Shown one piece after another: positions 31,587-43,440 of a stretch of DNA of 64,000 bases (position 1 is its first letter; each line of letters starts with the position of its first letter). Under the pieces are notes generated by a model. That model did not search any database. It had not been told where the DNA came from and saw nothing but the letters and a program-made list of their open reading frames with translations. The position numbers and the translations under genes are program-made. The DNA comes from Saccharum officinarum (taxonomy: Eukaryota > Streptophyta > Magnoliopsida > Poales > Poaceae). Location: NCBI GenBank assembly GCA_020631735.1, contig CM036160.1:109023250-109087249 (forward strand), read 5' to 3'.

Positions 31587-32573
31587 CGAGAGCTTTGTAG
31601 TGTAAGCAGTTTGTCGTTTGGAAGCTAGCAAGCCTAAGCCTATGGTCCAACCTTCTATCCTGTCGCGTTATACACATGCATAGTCCCAGGTTTTTATCCA
31701 TATCTTTCTGCACATATGACGCGTCTGATATTCTGATCTGGCTGGGCGCCGTGCGTTGCGTCAGATCGCACAACGCCGCTGCGGCGCTGCACCAGCAGAC
31801 CTACGCAACTGAGGGAGGCCGCCAGGGCGAACCACGCGTCCGACCTTCGCGTCAGTTCGGTTCGTCCCGAAAATATCATCGCTGGAGACCTGGACCTGGA
31901 GCCTTGTCTGTGTGTCCAAGAATCAACGGCTGAAGGCTGGTGCTGGACTGGGTGATGCCCACCTTCACCTGTCCTCACCTGATGATGTCCTGATCAACCT
32001 TTCCATGATCGCGTCGTCCTACGGCAACCACGGAGGGCTGCCACGCACCTTTCGCACACAATTCACAGGGACAGATCGAGTGGTCTTTTGATTTCTGTCA
32101 CCTCGTCACGCAACTCTTCATTCTTCAAACGACGACGACGATGAGTCGATGACCCAAACCGCAACGGCAGGCAGCAATGCAAGATACCAAGAGGAAGGCA
32201 GGCCAGGTGTCTCGTGTGTGCGCCTAAAACTGAACCAACATCCATTTCGGATATTTGCTCGATCATCAACTTACAGCAGTACCCAGCTCCCCGGCCCTGC
32301 GTCCTTCACTCGATCGGGAAGAACGCAGGGAATAGCTAGCATAATTAACTACTACTGCTAATCATATGAGTACCAATAAACGGAAAAGAAACAAAAGAAA
32401 AGGTTTAAGCTGCTTCGTCTGCTCCTCAAAGCTTCAACATGCTCATCTGCTGCCTCCACCACACAGCTTCTGCTCCTCAAAAACTTTCCAGCTTCTGCCT
32501 GAGCCGGAGCCCCCTAAAAGGTGAAGCTCCGACGGCACCTTAGGTACAGCTGCAGCTCTGCGAGGCCATCTCG
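31587..32573. other. Region between the FT-like and Ninja-family genes
   Basis: It contains the FT-like promoter/5' UTR and the Ninja 3' UTR. No further gene is supported; ORFs on the plus strand are antisense or short. Confidence 0.5.
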
Positions 32574-34393
32574 CTACAAGAACACCGACTGCTGCGGGTT
32601 GATGACGATGTGGCGCAGCGGGTTGGTCACCTCGCCGCCGCCGGCGTGCTTGACGAACTCGGCGGGCGTGAGGAAGCTGCCGTGGCAGACGCACACGATC
32701 CTCACTTCCTCCCCCTTCCTGTACTTGTACAGGAACCCGTCGGTCTTCCGGCCGCCGCCGCTGGGGCCCTCCGCCGCCTTGTACGACACCATCGGCATGT
32801 CCTCCGCCATGGTGTTCCGGAGGTCGCCCGTGCTCGCCGTTCGCATCGTCAGCGACCGCAGCGTGCGCAGCGGTGCCGGCGGCGGCTGCTGCTCGTGGCA
32901 GGCCGCGCCGCCGTCCGACGACGGCCTTCCTCCGGTGGTTGTTGCTTCCTTCGGGACAAGGGAGCTGCTCTGCCCGACGCTCACGCCGTCCGACGACGTG
33001 GGAGCGGCCGCCGAGCTGCTCGCCTCCGCTCGGCGTTCCGCCAGTCCTGCGGTCAACAACAGAAGCACCGCGTTTCAGATTCCAGCGACTGCATTAGCAC
33101 TGACGAGGAAAACTCTGACATGCATGTGTTAATGTTTCATCAAAAAACTTTTTGCCGATGGACAGTGCATGGATAAAGTAGACCATACACACCAGCCGAG
33201 ACAATGATCAGTCCCATAATCACTCTTAATGCAACCTAATGACTCTGCTGCCTATCATTGTACTATATGCAGATTTAACTACTCCTATATCTGGTCTAGC
33301 ATCTATCCTGGTGTAAGCATCATGCACTGTAAACTACTCCTACGATGGTGCTGTGCGTGCACATCAAAGAATCCTGAAACTGACAGCAATCGAAGCAAAC
33401 ACATGGTACTACAAGCAAGCAGGACCTGATGACTCCACTCATCACGCATGCATCTTTGTCAAAGATAGTTCTGCATTGCGACTGCACAAGCCAATGTTTC
33501 CAACAATTTTCCCAAACTGATGGAACAAGACGACTAGGACATGGCAAGGAAAATTCCACCGATGCCAAGATCAGGCCTATGCGTGTCGGTGTCGCAAATC
33601 CAAAATCAGTAACAAAATGGCTACTTCTGAACACAGGAAAATCATCGTGAACATGTCGTCAGAATATGCAGCAACCGAACCACAAAGTGCACCTAGATCT
33701 CTCTGCCCCTGAATCTCCTACCTCATCACGGAACCCGACCCAACCCAGCAAAATCTGTTCATGCACCGTCAAGAACAAGCTACTAGCAACCAACACAAGG
33801 AAATGAATGGAATGGATAAGCGCAATAAAACAGTGGAGATTATCACCTTGCTGCGGCCGGCTTGGCGTTGGCGAACCCGCCGTCGTCAAGGCAGCGACAG
33901 TACGGCGGAGCTGGAAGCCGCTGGGCACAGTGTGCTCAAGGCCTTCGTCGCGGCCGGCGGCGCCACCACCAGCCGCCGGAACTGGCCTACCCGAGTTCAT
34001 GGAGTTCCGGCGCTCGAGGCGCTTGCGCTTCGCCTCGAGGCGTCGCTGGCTCTGCATCGCCCGGCGGCGGAGCCGGTCCTCCATGTACTCGGCGGGGAGG
34101 GAGGAGGTGCGGAGCAGCTGGTCCGGCCGAGGCGCGGTAGCGGGGGCGGCGTCCTGCGCCTGCGCCCCGCAGCTGGTGGCAGCAGGCAAGGAGCAGATCG
34201 AGGCGATGGAGGACGAGCGCTGGAGCCGCAGCTTCCCGTCCTGCGACGGGTCGGCGCCGAAGCAGCCGCCGAGGGACAGGCCGAGGCTGAGCTCGATCTC
34301 GTCCGACTCCCCGCCGGCCCCTGCGGCGGCGCCACCCGCAGGCGCTTGCCCTCCATCCCGGCCGAACCCGCCCAGGAAATCCCTAGAAGCCAT
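32574..34393 (-). CDS. Ninja/AFP-family transcriptional co-repressor adaptor
   Basis: Nuclear adaptor linking JAZ proteins or ABI5-type bZIPs to TOPLESS co-repressors. Two exons: 34393-33847 (donor GTGATA) and 33046-32574, giving 339 residues. Domain A is the EAR motif [11 protein letters not shown] at about 33-43. Domain B is the basic [21 protein letters not shown] at about 110-129. Domain C is the C-terminal 60 residues ([47 protein letters not shown]). All three Ninja-family blocks are complete. The start is the ATG giving [11 protein letters not shown], just before the EAR region. The promoter has two ACGT boxes. It cannot be told by eye whether the protein acts mainly in JA (NINJA) or ABA (AFP) signalling; the short length and Gly/Ala-rich N-terminus fit the AFP-like branch. 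Confidence 0.93.
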
Positions 34394-34954
34394 GGGTTTG
34401 CGCCGGAGACCGCTTCTTCCCACGGATTCCCCGAGGAAGAACGCTTCTCAATGACCAAAAATTCTGCTACAGACAACACACCAACGAACGATTACGTTCT
34501 TCGGCTCGGCGAGCACCAAACAGCACTGGATTTCTCAGCTAAGAAAAGAGAAAGTAAAAAATAAAAATCTCCCCACGACGCGAACTCCCCCGTCATCACA
34601 GAATTCAGGCTCTACATGCCCCAAGCGCCATAGCATTGCAGCGGCCAAGAAAACCAAGAATTCGGTGTCCTCTGCTCCAAATCTCACGTCTGAAACCGAG
34701 ACCAAGAGCAGAACACCGCAGCAGAGGAAAGCCGAATTCGAGGACTAGGAGGAGAGAGCAGAACTGGACTAGCTAGGGGAGAGCAGAGCAGGGGGCGACC
34801 TTCGTGCCTCTCTAATCTGCTTACAGCTTGCTCTTGCGCCCCCCGCTTAAGAAAAAGGAAGGTTTTCGCAGATTTTTTTTCCGGCATACGAGCGGAAAAT
34901 TGGTTTTTGTTGGGGTAGCTAGTCGGATGGGACTACGAGCGCACAGTAGCTGGC

Positions 34955-34980
34955 CACGTGTCGGACAGCGCGGACACGTG
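34955..34980. promoter_or_regulatory. Two G-box/ABRE sites upstream of the Ninja-family gene
   Basis: CACGTG at 34955-34960 (in GGCCACGTGTCGG) and at 34975-34980 (in GGACACGTGTTGG), spaced 20 bases. CACGTGTC is a classic ABA-response element, and paired copies are typical of ABA-induced promoters. They lie about 560-590 bases before the ATG. Confidence 0.5.
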
Positions 34981-35089
34981 TTGGTTCGCCACGAGCCGAG
35001 CCGGAGTAGGGGCTTCGCGGCTCGGCTTCGGTCCCCTGCGTTTGGGGGCTGGGGGCTTATAAAAAAGTGTGACGTGTCCGGGGCGCGTT

Positions 35090-35560
35090 AGCGTTAGGGC
35101 TATCCGCATTTGTGGTACTCTAAATTTATCTTCTATACATTCTAATTACCAAGATTCTCTCCTCTATTCCCAATTCTTCCGCACTCATTTATCCTCTGTA
35201 TCATCCTCTATCCAGTATGATGCCCACTTGTCACTTTATCTAAATATATCTATGTGAGATCTAGTTTTGAAGCATTTATTGAAACGAATTTAATGATGCA
35301 ATCGAAATTTAATTTGGTTTTTTAGTTTGTGAGTTATAATATTTTTTTAACGGAAAAAAGTTGGCACGTTCTCCCATGCACTCTCTTTCTGCTACTGATG
35401 TCTCACGCGCGGGCGTCCTCCCGAGCGCGGTCCTGTAGCGGACGAACTGTTTCACCATAAATATAGAGGATGACCTCCAATCCTATACGATAGAGTAGTA
35501 TATAGAGTACATCGCTGCAGTTGTTTTCTCCTCTATCACGTACATCATGGAGGTTTGCCG
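35090..35560. mobile_element. MITE-like element related to 20470-20876
   Basis: Shares in inverted orientation the CACTTTATCTAAATATATC stretch and the GTTTGTGAGTTATAA stretch with the element near 20.6 kb, and has GTGGTACTCTAAA near its left end. Boundaries are approximate. Confidence 0.5.
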
Positions 35561-35630
35561 GACGCTCGTGCGGTCGGTCTTAGGCCTGAGACGATCGGGC
35601 TAAGGGCAATCCGGGGTGCAAAAATATTTA

Positions 35631-35851
35631 GGTGGTGTTTGGTGTTAAAATTTAATTGGTACTGTAGTATTTTCGTTTTATTTGGCAATTAGTGTCCAAT
35701 CATGGACTAATTAGGCTTAATAGATTCGTCTCATAAATTACTCTTAATCTGTGTCGACATACATGTAATTAGTCTATATTTAGTACTTCATGCATGTGCC
35801 GTAACATTCGATATGATGTGTGTTAAAAAAACAGAGGCAACCAAACGGGGC
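35631..35851. mobile_element. MITE of the GTTTAGTTC-ended family, diverged
   Basis: Ends GGTGGTGTTTGG and CCAAACGGGGC, with the family core CCAATCATGGACTAATTAGGC. Confidence 0.6.
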
Positions 35852-37103
35852 TTAGTCTTTTTTTCTTAAGAGAACATCAGTCGCATAGTGCTCAATGACG
35901 GGGCACATAAAAAACCAATACTGCATGTGCGAATACGACTACGTTTAAACAAGACCTAATGTGGAAAATTTTTTGAGCCAACGAGGAAAAAATTAAGGCA
36001 AATTAAACCTGACTTGTGAGGAAAATTGTTTCTCTTTTTTTGTTTTGCCAAGATCATGTATTGCTGGAGCTTTCTAAAATAAACAACGGTAAAATTGTTG
36101 TTGTTCCTTTGTCGTTGAATTTTGGGTGATTGAGAACAGTTTTTGCTCTAAGAATTGACACTTCCATGCATCCATTCACGACTACGGACTTCCTCAGTCC
36201 TAACCATTGAGGATTGGACAAAGTGACAACTGTTGGTGCCAATAATCGTCGAATAAGAAGAAACAACGAATGAAATAAACCATTGAAGATTTTAGAAAAA
36301 AATACAAAAATGGTTAGGTCATAAAATACAAAGAGTTAGAAAAATTGTTTTGATTGCATGGTATTAAAAAAAATACCAAATGAAAATAGGGGAAGTGTTA
36401 AAAAAATTCACCATAAGTCCATAACATTTGGAAGTAGGGGAACGAACACAAAACCCCAAGTAAAAGTACAATAAACATTATGATGACATGGTGGTACGAA
36501 GATGAGGAAGGATATGGCAAAGTTTGCTTGAAACCTCAGGAGGAGCCAATGACGAAGGAGCCAAACCTAATATAGCAGTTTTTACTCTTTATTTGCCCAC
36601 ATAATACTTTGAAATCACTAGTTTTATTAATAAATCATTTAAATATAGAGATGACTATAGCTTCTTTTGGTCCCAGTGAAGCTCCACCACTAATGAGAGG
36701 AAGACGGGTGGCTAGGTCTATAAATTGAAATCTAAGTGAGAAACTAGAAATTATCATTACCTTAATCTTAGTTTTACTTTCTCACATTTTATATCACGTA
36801 CAACACTAACATACGAATAATACACAAGAATTACGAGCATCATGGCTCATAGTATACTCGTACACCATTGTTGTCTCTATCTATAACAAGTCATTTATAT
36901 GTAAATATTCGTCGTGGATTCGCATAGGGCGAATCGCTAAACACATTGTTGCAAAGGGTAATAATAAGAATCTGTCATTATAAGTTTATAACCATTATTG
37001 ACCTAGTAGTTAAAAAAACACCAAACAAATACTCCTATATTTGTAGGAAAAAATGAGGTAAAAGAAAATCGGGCCAGAGCCGTTTACTGCAACGCCCCGC
37101 TTG
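35852..37103. other. Intergenic, nothing recognised
   Basis: AT-rich, with short ORFs only. Confidence 0.5.
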
Positions 37104-37111
37104 GCTTGGCT

Positions 37112-37633
37112 AAAGATGTTAACGGGTACGTACCCGACGGGGAGTGCCTACCCGTACCCGTAAAATTTTACCCGTCGGGTTACCCATACCCACATGCGGG
37201 TAAAAAAATAGTTCCATACCCGTACCCGACGGGTAACCCGTACCCGATAGCATACCCGAAAATTACCTAAAAATATCAAATAGTCACATGCAAAAATAAA
37301 TCATTCTAAGCTTCCAACAAGTTACAAACATGCTAACAAACATTATTAGCATCATTACAACAAAAGCAATTTACTAGAAATATAGTGGATGTCTCAATGG
37401 GCCAAATTCATGACTTATATGCGCTAAAATAACTGAGGTTGGCTAGTTATTTTTGCGGATATATCTTATCCGCGGGTATGCGGGTATAGGTAGTATACAC
37501 CCGTACCCGTACCCGCCATACCCGATAGGTATAGGATTTTACCCAATAACGTATCCACGGGTAGAAAATTCATCTCATACTCACCTCTTTATCGGGTAAT
37601 ACCCGTCGAGTACTCGGGTTTCGGGCACCCGAG
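37112..37633. mobile_element. hAT-like non-autonomous element
   Basis: Flanked by an exact 8-bp direct repeat GCTTGGCT (37104-37111 and 37634-37641), the hAT target-duplication length. Both ends are packed with CGGGTA/TACCCG words in direct and inverted order, as in hAT subterminal regions. The middle is AT-rich with no ORF. The outermost bases are not a clear inverted repeat, so one end may be degraded. The flank contains a partial tandem of GCTT/GGCTT, which weakens the duplication evidence a little. Confidence 0.6.
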
Positions 37634-37641
37634 GCTTGGCT

Positions 37642-38580
37642 TTGGTCGACTCGTCATGCGGCTCGGGCCACCCCAGAGACGGCTCTCAGGGAGCACGTAG
37701 GGGCAGGCAGGCTACGATGGCTAGCCTGCAACTGGCACCCAACGAAACAGATGCAACTTGCCGCGCCACCGGGGCCCACAGGTGTCGCGCCGCGCTGGGG
37801 CCTACGCAGCAGCGACACGTCTCTGGCATCCGCTTTTAAAGCTGCAGCAGGCCCCGCGCGGGGACCAGGGGGGGTACGTGTGTGCGCAGGCCGCCGCATC
37901 GCTCGCCACATGCCGCGCCGCGGCACGCCTCGTGTGAGCCCCACGGCAGTTCACTGCCCCGAGGCCAACTTGCCGGGTCGCCAGGCAGGCCCTTGCGCGC
38001 GACGCCGCAGCCACGCCCGGGCTCGCATGACGCGTGGGGCCGCGGACTGCGTGGGACCCCCGGGTCGTCGGGTGCGGGGTGGGATGCGCGGTGGTGCGGC
38101 TGGTTGGTGTGGCGTGCGGGGCTGCTGCGGATGGATCCCCAGTCCACACGGCTCTATCGCGTTGCATGACAGGCGGGTCCGCCCCGGGCCCGCAAATCGG
38201 TGGGTGCTATGAATGAATGGCGGTTCGGCTGGGAGTTGCCGCGCTGGGCTGCTGGAGACGGAGGCCACGTCTTGTCGCCTCGTCCGCGTTGCATGACACG
38301 CGGGCCCGCGGCGTGCTGGCCCCGTAAGTCGGTGGGCGGTGCTGTCCCGACGCCTGCGGTTGGAGGGAGACACGTCACTCCGGGTGGGGGTGACGGCGAA
38401 GTACTGGCGCGCCGTGTCCAGGTGTCGGGCTGCGGCGGCGCGGGGCAGAACGGACGGCAGCTATGGAGCCCGGCTGTCCCCCGAGTGTGGGACCCGCGGA
38501 ACAAGTGGACGGCAGGTAGTGTATGCTTGTGGGCCCACTGCCGTGGAGTCGCTGATCGCCTGCGGGCGTGACAAATGCTT
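37642..38580. other. Very GC-rich non-coding stretch with repeated GCATGACRCG modules
   Basis: Overlapping ORFs on both strands look compositional. A module GTTGCATGACA(G/C)GCGGG...TCGGTGGG occurs at about 38160-38205 and 38288-38335, and a related GCATGACGCGTGGGGCCGCGG at 38025. It could be an unrecognised promoter or first exon. Confidence 0.35.
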
Positions 38581-38690
38581 TGGCCAGGCTGTTTTTTTTT
38601 TTTCTTATAAGCCGGCTGTGGCTGATTTGCTGTGAGAGAAAAATACTGTTCCACGGCTAATAAGCCGTGCTGATAAGCTCAGCCGAACAG
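38581..38690. mobile_element. Partial MITE with AAGCCG/CGGCTT words
   Basis: TAAGCCGGCTGTGGCTGATT, TGAGAGAAAAATACTGTT and GATAAGCTCAGCCGAACAGG follow each other, a recognisable grass MITE body. The left end is missing. Confidence 0.4.
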
Positions 38691-38902
38691 GGGGTTTGTT
38701 TGAGCGGCTGATTGCAGCATTGGACGTGTGAGTGTGACGGGTTGTGAAGGTCCTCGCCCATTATCATCCACACCCTGAGACGATGGAGCTATAATCTCAA
38801 TTTCCTCTTTGTTAAGATGGGAGGTAAACAGTAGTAATTTCCCCCAAATTTTAGTTTCAAAAAAATCGCAAATTTTGCTTTGAAAAATCTTCCTATACGG
38901 TA

Positions 38903-39120
38903 CTACCTTGGTCCCTAAGAGATTGCAATCCTAAGTTTAGTCTTCGTCAAAATATTGAAATTTAACTAAATATATAGATGATAGTACAAATATTTGTAAC
39001 TTCAAATAAAAACTGATATGGAAATAAATGATAAATATTACTATATATAAGTCTGGTCAAACTAAATATGATTCGACCTAGCACCATGCTAGAAATGTAT
39101 TCTTTCTAGGACAGAGGGAG
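38903..39120. mobile_element. Stowaway-like MITE
   Basis: CTACCTTGGTCCCTAAGAG at the left, TTTCTAGGACAGAGGGAG at the right, TA on both sides. Confidence 0.6.
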
Positions 39121-39324
39121 TAGATAAGTCAAAATATTCTTTCTTATATTTAAATTTTTTAGCTTCTTACACAACCACTCTTTTTTCGAACACCAGTGAG
39201 TTTTTGGCGATGTTAGAGACTGAGGGTTCTAGTTTTGAGGGTTAGGTTACTAGAATCCAATGGGCTTAGAGGAAATTTCTGTCTAGCAAATTGTGCCTAG
39301 CTCAACAATATAAAGTTTTTTATT

Positions 39325-39560
39325 GCTCCCTTCGCTCCAAATTATTTTATGTTTTGTTCTAAATTTAATATTTTAAAAAATGATCAAAATTTTGGAAATA
39401 TATAACATCTACAAAAACAAATAAGGGCATCGTTGAGATAAATTTTAGTAAAATTGATTTGATGTTATAGATGTTGATGCATTTTTCTCTATCTTTGGTA
39501 AAATTCGAGAAGTTTGACTTTAACATAGAGATAAAACGATATACAATTTGGAATGGGGGT
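39325..39560. mobile_element. Stowaway-like MITE, diverged
   Basis: GCTCCCTTCGCTCCAAATTA at the left and AATTTGGAATGGGGGTAC at the right; AT-rich interior. Confidence 0.5.
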
Positions 39561-40570
39561 ACTAGATTTCATGGTTTCTCTATATGGTCAATAGCTAAGA
39601 TTTTAAATATTGAAATAGCCCCTCTATTTCAAGTTATAAAACGTTCTAGTTTTTTTTAAATACATGGCTTTTACTATGCACTTAGATATACACTATCTCT
39701 AGCCACATAGTAAAAGCAATGTATATAAAAACCAAAATATGCTATAATTAATTTGGAATTAAAGGACTAAATTGCATTTGAATACTTTATCCTCACCGAA
39801 TCCCGGCAAAGCATTAGCAAGCCGAGCTTGTACCTCCCTGGTTACGGAGCACCGTGACAGAGAGCTTAGTTAAACGATATTGCTTCATCGATATCTCTAA
39901 TATTTTTTCTCACAACAAAACAGCATCAGTCGGCTTAGCAGCCACAAAAACTATCAGGGCGGATAAAACACAATAGCACGTTGGTATTATATTCCACGTA
40001 CATATTTGGTTGCCCCGCGTTAAAAATCTACTAATCCAATTACGTACAAACTAGTGCGTGCAAACACGACAGCATAGTGATATTGTAATCCACATTACCG
40101 GAGTACTACCGACATTACATTACAAGGTTCAGATAAGAACCACCCCCTTATCAAAAAAAAATCACAAGTCCCCATCTCATGAGCCCCGGATAAGCTTAAG
40201 CTCAGAGTGATCTTGACGCGATGCAGCCACCATTTGTTGACTGGCCATCGACGCCGCTACCACCAATGATTGCGGTGTGCACAACCGTATGTGTGCAGTA
40301 CTGCAGTGTGCTGCAGAGTGCACACGGAGCAGCACAGCGTACTGGGGCTGCAGGCTCGGCGTCCGTAGGCGATCCAGCAAATCCGCGAGGCGGGGAGCAG
40401 AATCTTGGGGATATCGATCTCGTACGATGTTGGCCCACAGAGAGAATGGAAGGGGAAAGAGAGAGGGCAAAAAAAAAATCTGGGGTCGGCGATTTGACGC
40501 TGTCAGTGTCAGATTCAAACCGCCAATAATTTAAGCGGCGCTTCGGCGTGGCTTCCCGAGGTTGGGTTGG
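39561..40570. other. Intergenic, no supported gene
   Basis: A 113-codon minus-strand frame at 40177-40518 and plus-strand frames over it resemble nothing I know. A short GC-rich island near 40200-40530 could be a gene fragment. Confidence 0.4.
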
Positions 40571-40730
40571 GACCTGTTTAATTCCTAATTTTTTTTAATT
40601 GTTATTTGGTAATTAATGTCCAATCATGAACTAACTAGACTTAAAAGATTCGCCTCGTGATTTACAGCTAAACTGTGTAATTAGTTTTATTTTTTATCTA
40701 ATGCTTCATACATGTCCAAAGATTCGTTAC
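40571..40730. mobile_element. Partial MITE of the GTTTAGTTC-ended family
   Basis: CCTGTTTAATTCCTAA end, with CCAATCATGAACTAACTAGAC, GTGTAATTAGTTTT and CTTCATACATGTCC as in the other copies; the right end is lost. Confidence 0.5.
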
Positions 40731-40839
40731 CTTGGTCGCGGCAAGTTGCGCCCATTTGTATTGCCACCCACTGCCACTGCTGTGCGGGCGGCAGCACACT
40801 GAGATGAGCTCACCTTCGTAACTACCAATACCAACAAGA

Positions 40840-41728
40840 GTACTGTATTCTCTTTTCCCCTCTCGAAAGCTCTTGAGCTACAGTTGAAGGGGGGCGAAAA
40901 GAGGAGTCGCTGTCTTCGCCGGCGGAGCCGACGGTCTCCCTCACCTCCGTTGGCCTTCGGGCCACGGGGAGGTGGCGGAGACCGCTGCGCTCTCGTCGGT
41001 CGGAGGAGTAGGTCCTAGTAGGTCTAGGTTTTGGTGTCCGGTGGCAGCGGCGTCGAGACGGCGGCGTCACATCGGAATAAGGTCCTCTCGCACTTCTCCC
41101 CGTCTCGGCGGCGCGATGCTCCGGCGCCGGCGACGAGTGCATGGAGGTCGGGTGCGGCTATGCCGGCCTTTGTACAGGAGTCTGGGTGGCCTCCGACTCC
41201 GGCGCTTTGGTGGCAGCGGTGGCGGCGGCATCCCGCGTCAAGGATACAACGACAACTGTGGGCGAGGTGGATCGTTGGAGAGTGGATCGAGCTTGTGTTC
41301 CCAAGACGCGTGTCGTCGTCAAGCTTCGATCCAAGTTTGGAGGAGCATGGGGCGTGACCCCCGCTGATGCTCGTTCATCATCATCTTCATCCCAGCATCC
41401 GCGTCGGGTGGCTTCTGCGGCTCCTCTCAAAGCTTCATAGCGATGGTGCTCCTCCAGATCTGGGCCAGCCAGGGCGGCTTCTTCTTTGACGGCGGCAATC
41501 GGCGACGAATCGACGGCGGCGGTCGACGACGACGGAAGCTTCTGGCGAAGGCGGGAATCACTGGGTCCAGGGACTTTTCTGCAATTTGTTATTTTACTAA
41601 GGGCCTATGTGTAAGTTCGATGGTACAGGTGCCATGTATCCTCCCCGTATGTACCTGTGTTTGTACACGTATTTGTACGTTTTCCTTATCTGGTAATACA
41701 GGTACTTTTATCAAAAAAAAAAAGGGGA
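40840..41728 (+). mobile_element. Possible LINE-derived retroposon with poly(A) tail
   Basis: A GC-rich body (Gly/Arg/Ser-rich frames in all phases) is followed by a T/G-rich 3' segment ending in a run of A at 41716-41726. The composition and the tail resemble truncated LINE copies or a processed transcript. No reverse transcriptase is present and I found no clear target duplication. Confidence 0.35.
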
Positions 41729-43200
41729 TCGGCTTATTTTAGCAAGTGTAAAGGCCAAAGGTTGCTTTCCGACGCTACCGTGCTAGCTAGGCGGCATCTT
41801 ACCGTTTGAAATAACGGGTTCACGGTTCGGAATTTCGGTTAAAATACGTGATCTTCGGCAGTGTCGACTGGTAAGTGTATACAGCGAAAGTTTTATTATA
41901 TTCTTCATTGTGATGAGATTTTATTTAGATTCTAAAACTTTAGTTAAAATTTTAAAAATATTCGATTCTTTGGTATCTCACATAAATGAAAACGACGCGG
42001 GCAATATACGCTTTTACATTATGATTATGAATTCTATGACATCTACTACCTCAATTCCAAATAACATGTAATTATTGGATTGGATTAAGTTAGACTTTTT
42101 TTTAACTTTGACTAAAGTTATAAATTTTTATTATTATTATTATTACCTATGGCTCTCTCTCTCTATATATATGAAAATATATTCTATGATTAATCTAACG
42201 TTGTCCGGTATCGTAAATGTCAATATTTTTGTATAGGTTTAATCAAACTTAAAATTTTTTGACTTCTTGAAAAACGAGAATTATTATCTTTTTGTGGCAT
42301 AGAGAATGTATCGGACCATGATAGTGCGTAGGAGTTTCAAGTGCAAGGATCATTGAGGTGAGTGGCGTGGTACACCATTTACCAGAGACTTTCAGTGCTC
42401 GATAAAATGCTACTCCCTCTATCTCAAATTATAGCACAATTTAGTTTTATATTAATTCAAGATTTCTAAAACTGACCAAGTTTTTAAGAAAAAAAATATA
42501 TTAATATATACAATTTTAAATAAACACATTATCAAAGTATTTTTTCACGGAGAATGTGATAGAGCCAATTTGATATGGTTGTATTTTCTATAACCTTAGT
42601 AAAGTTAGAGAAGTTAGACTTAAGACAATAATAAAGTGAGCTATAGTTTGCAACCAAATAGCGAGTACTCAGTATCACTCAAGTTGATGACGGTCCATGC
42701 ACAAATCCAACAAAAAGATGCTACCACAGGACGATAAGTTTATCCATGCATTTATTTTGTCGACAATGATAGTGATGTTTACCGTGTCTAACTAGCGTAC
42801 TATAGCTGCTTTATATTATACCAAAATTAATTAATTAATAAAGAAAGTCTGATCCCAACACGCAACTTGCAATATAACCGGCCACGATTGTTGGACAGCC
42901 TGCGGTTTTGAAAATAAAGCGCAAGTTGCCATGCGATCCTTGCTGCATCCCGGCGTAGCGTAGGGACTAACTTATTGTCGTTGTTAATGGCCAACTTGCA
43001 CCTCATGATGAAATCTGTTATTAATTACTAGTGCTAAGTACTGCACTAACCCACACCAGAAAGGAGCAAGTTGATCAAGTTCATGATGATGCGTGTGCCA
43101 ACTGGGAAATGTACCTTCTAGTCTAGTGTAGCTAAAAGGTCAACAGCTAGCCAGCCAAAAAAAAAAACGCACTGACACGATGGAGTGACTGAATATATCG
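41729..43200. other. Intergenic with Stowaway-like MITEs
   Basis: No gene. It includes a diverged Stowaway-like stretch at about 42046-42308 and a clearer one at 42413-42665. Confidence 0.5.
42413..42665. mobile_element. Stowaway MITE
   Basis: CTCCCTCTATCTCAAATTAT at the left; imperfect inverse at the right (TTTGCAACCAAATAGCGAG); TA on both sides. Confidence 0.65.
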
Positions 43201-43440
43201 GCCTGTTTAGTTGGCCAAAGAGGCCAAAAAAAATTTGCGCAGTATTCGTTATATCGAATCTTTAGACGTATACATGGACTATTAAATGTAGGTAAAAAAT
43301 AACTAATTACACAGTTTGTCTGTAAATGTCGAAACGAATCTTTTGAGTCTAGTTAGTCCATAATTGGATAAATTTTGCCAAATAACAACGAAAAGTACTA
43401 TAGAAATTTACCCAAAAATTTTCACCACCTAAACATGCCC
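43201..43440. mobile_element. MITE of the GTTTAGTTC-ended family
   Basis: GGCCTGTTTAGTTGGC at the left and CACCTAAACATGCCC at the right; interior with TACATGGACTATTAAATGTAG, CTAATTACACAGTTTGTC and TTGAGTCTAGTTAGTCC. Confidence 0.75.
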
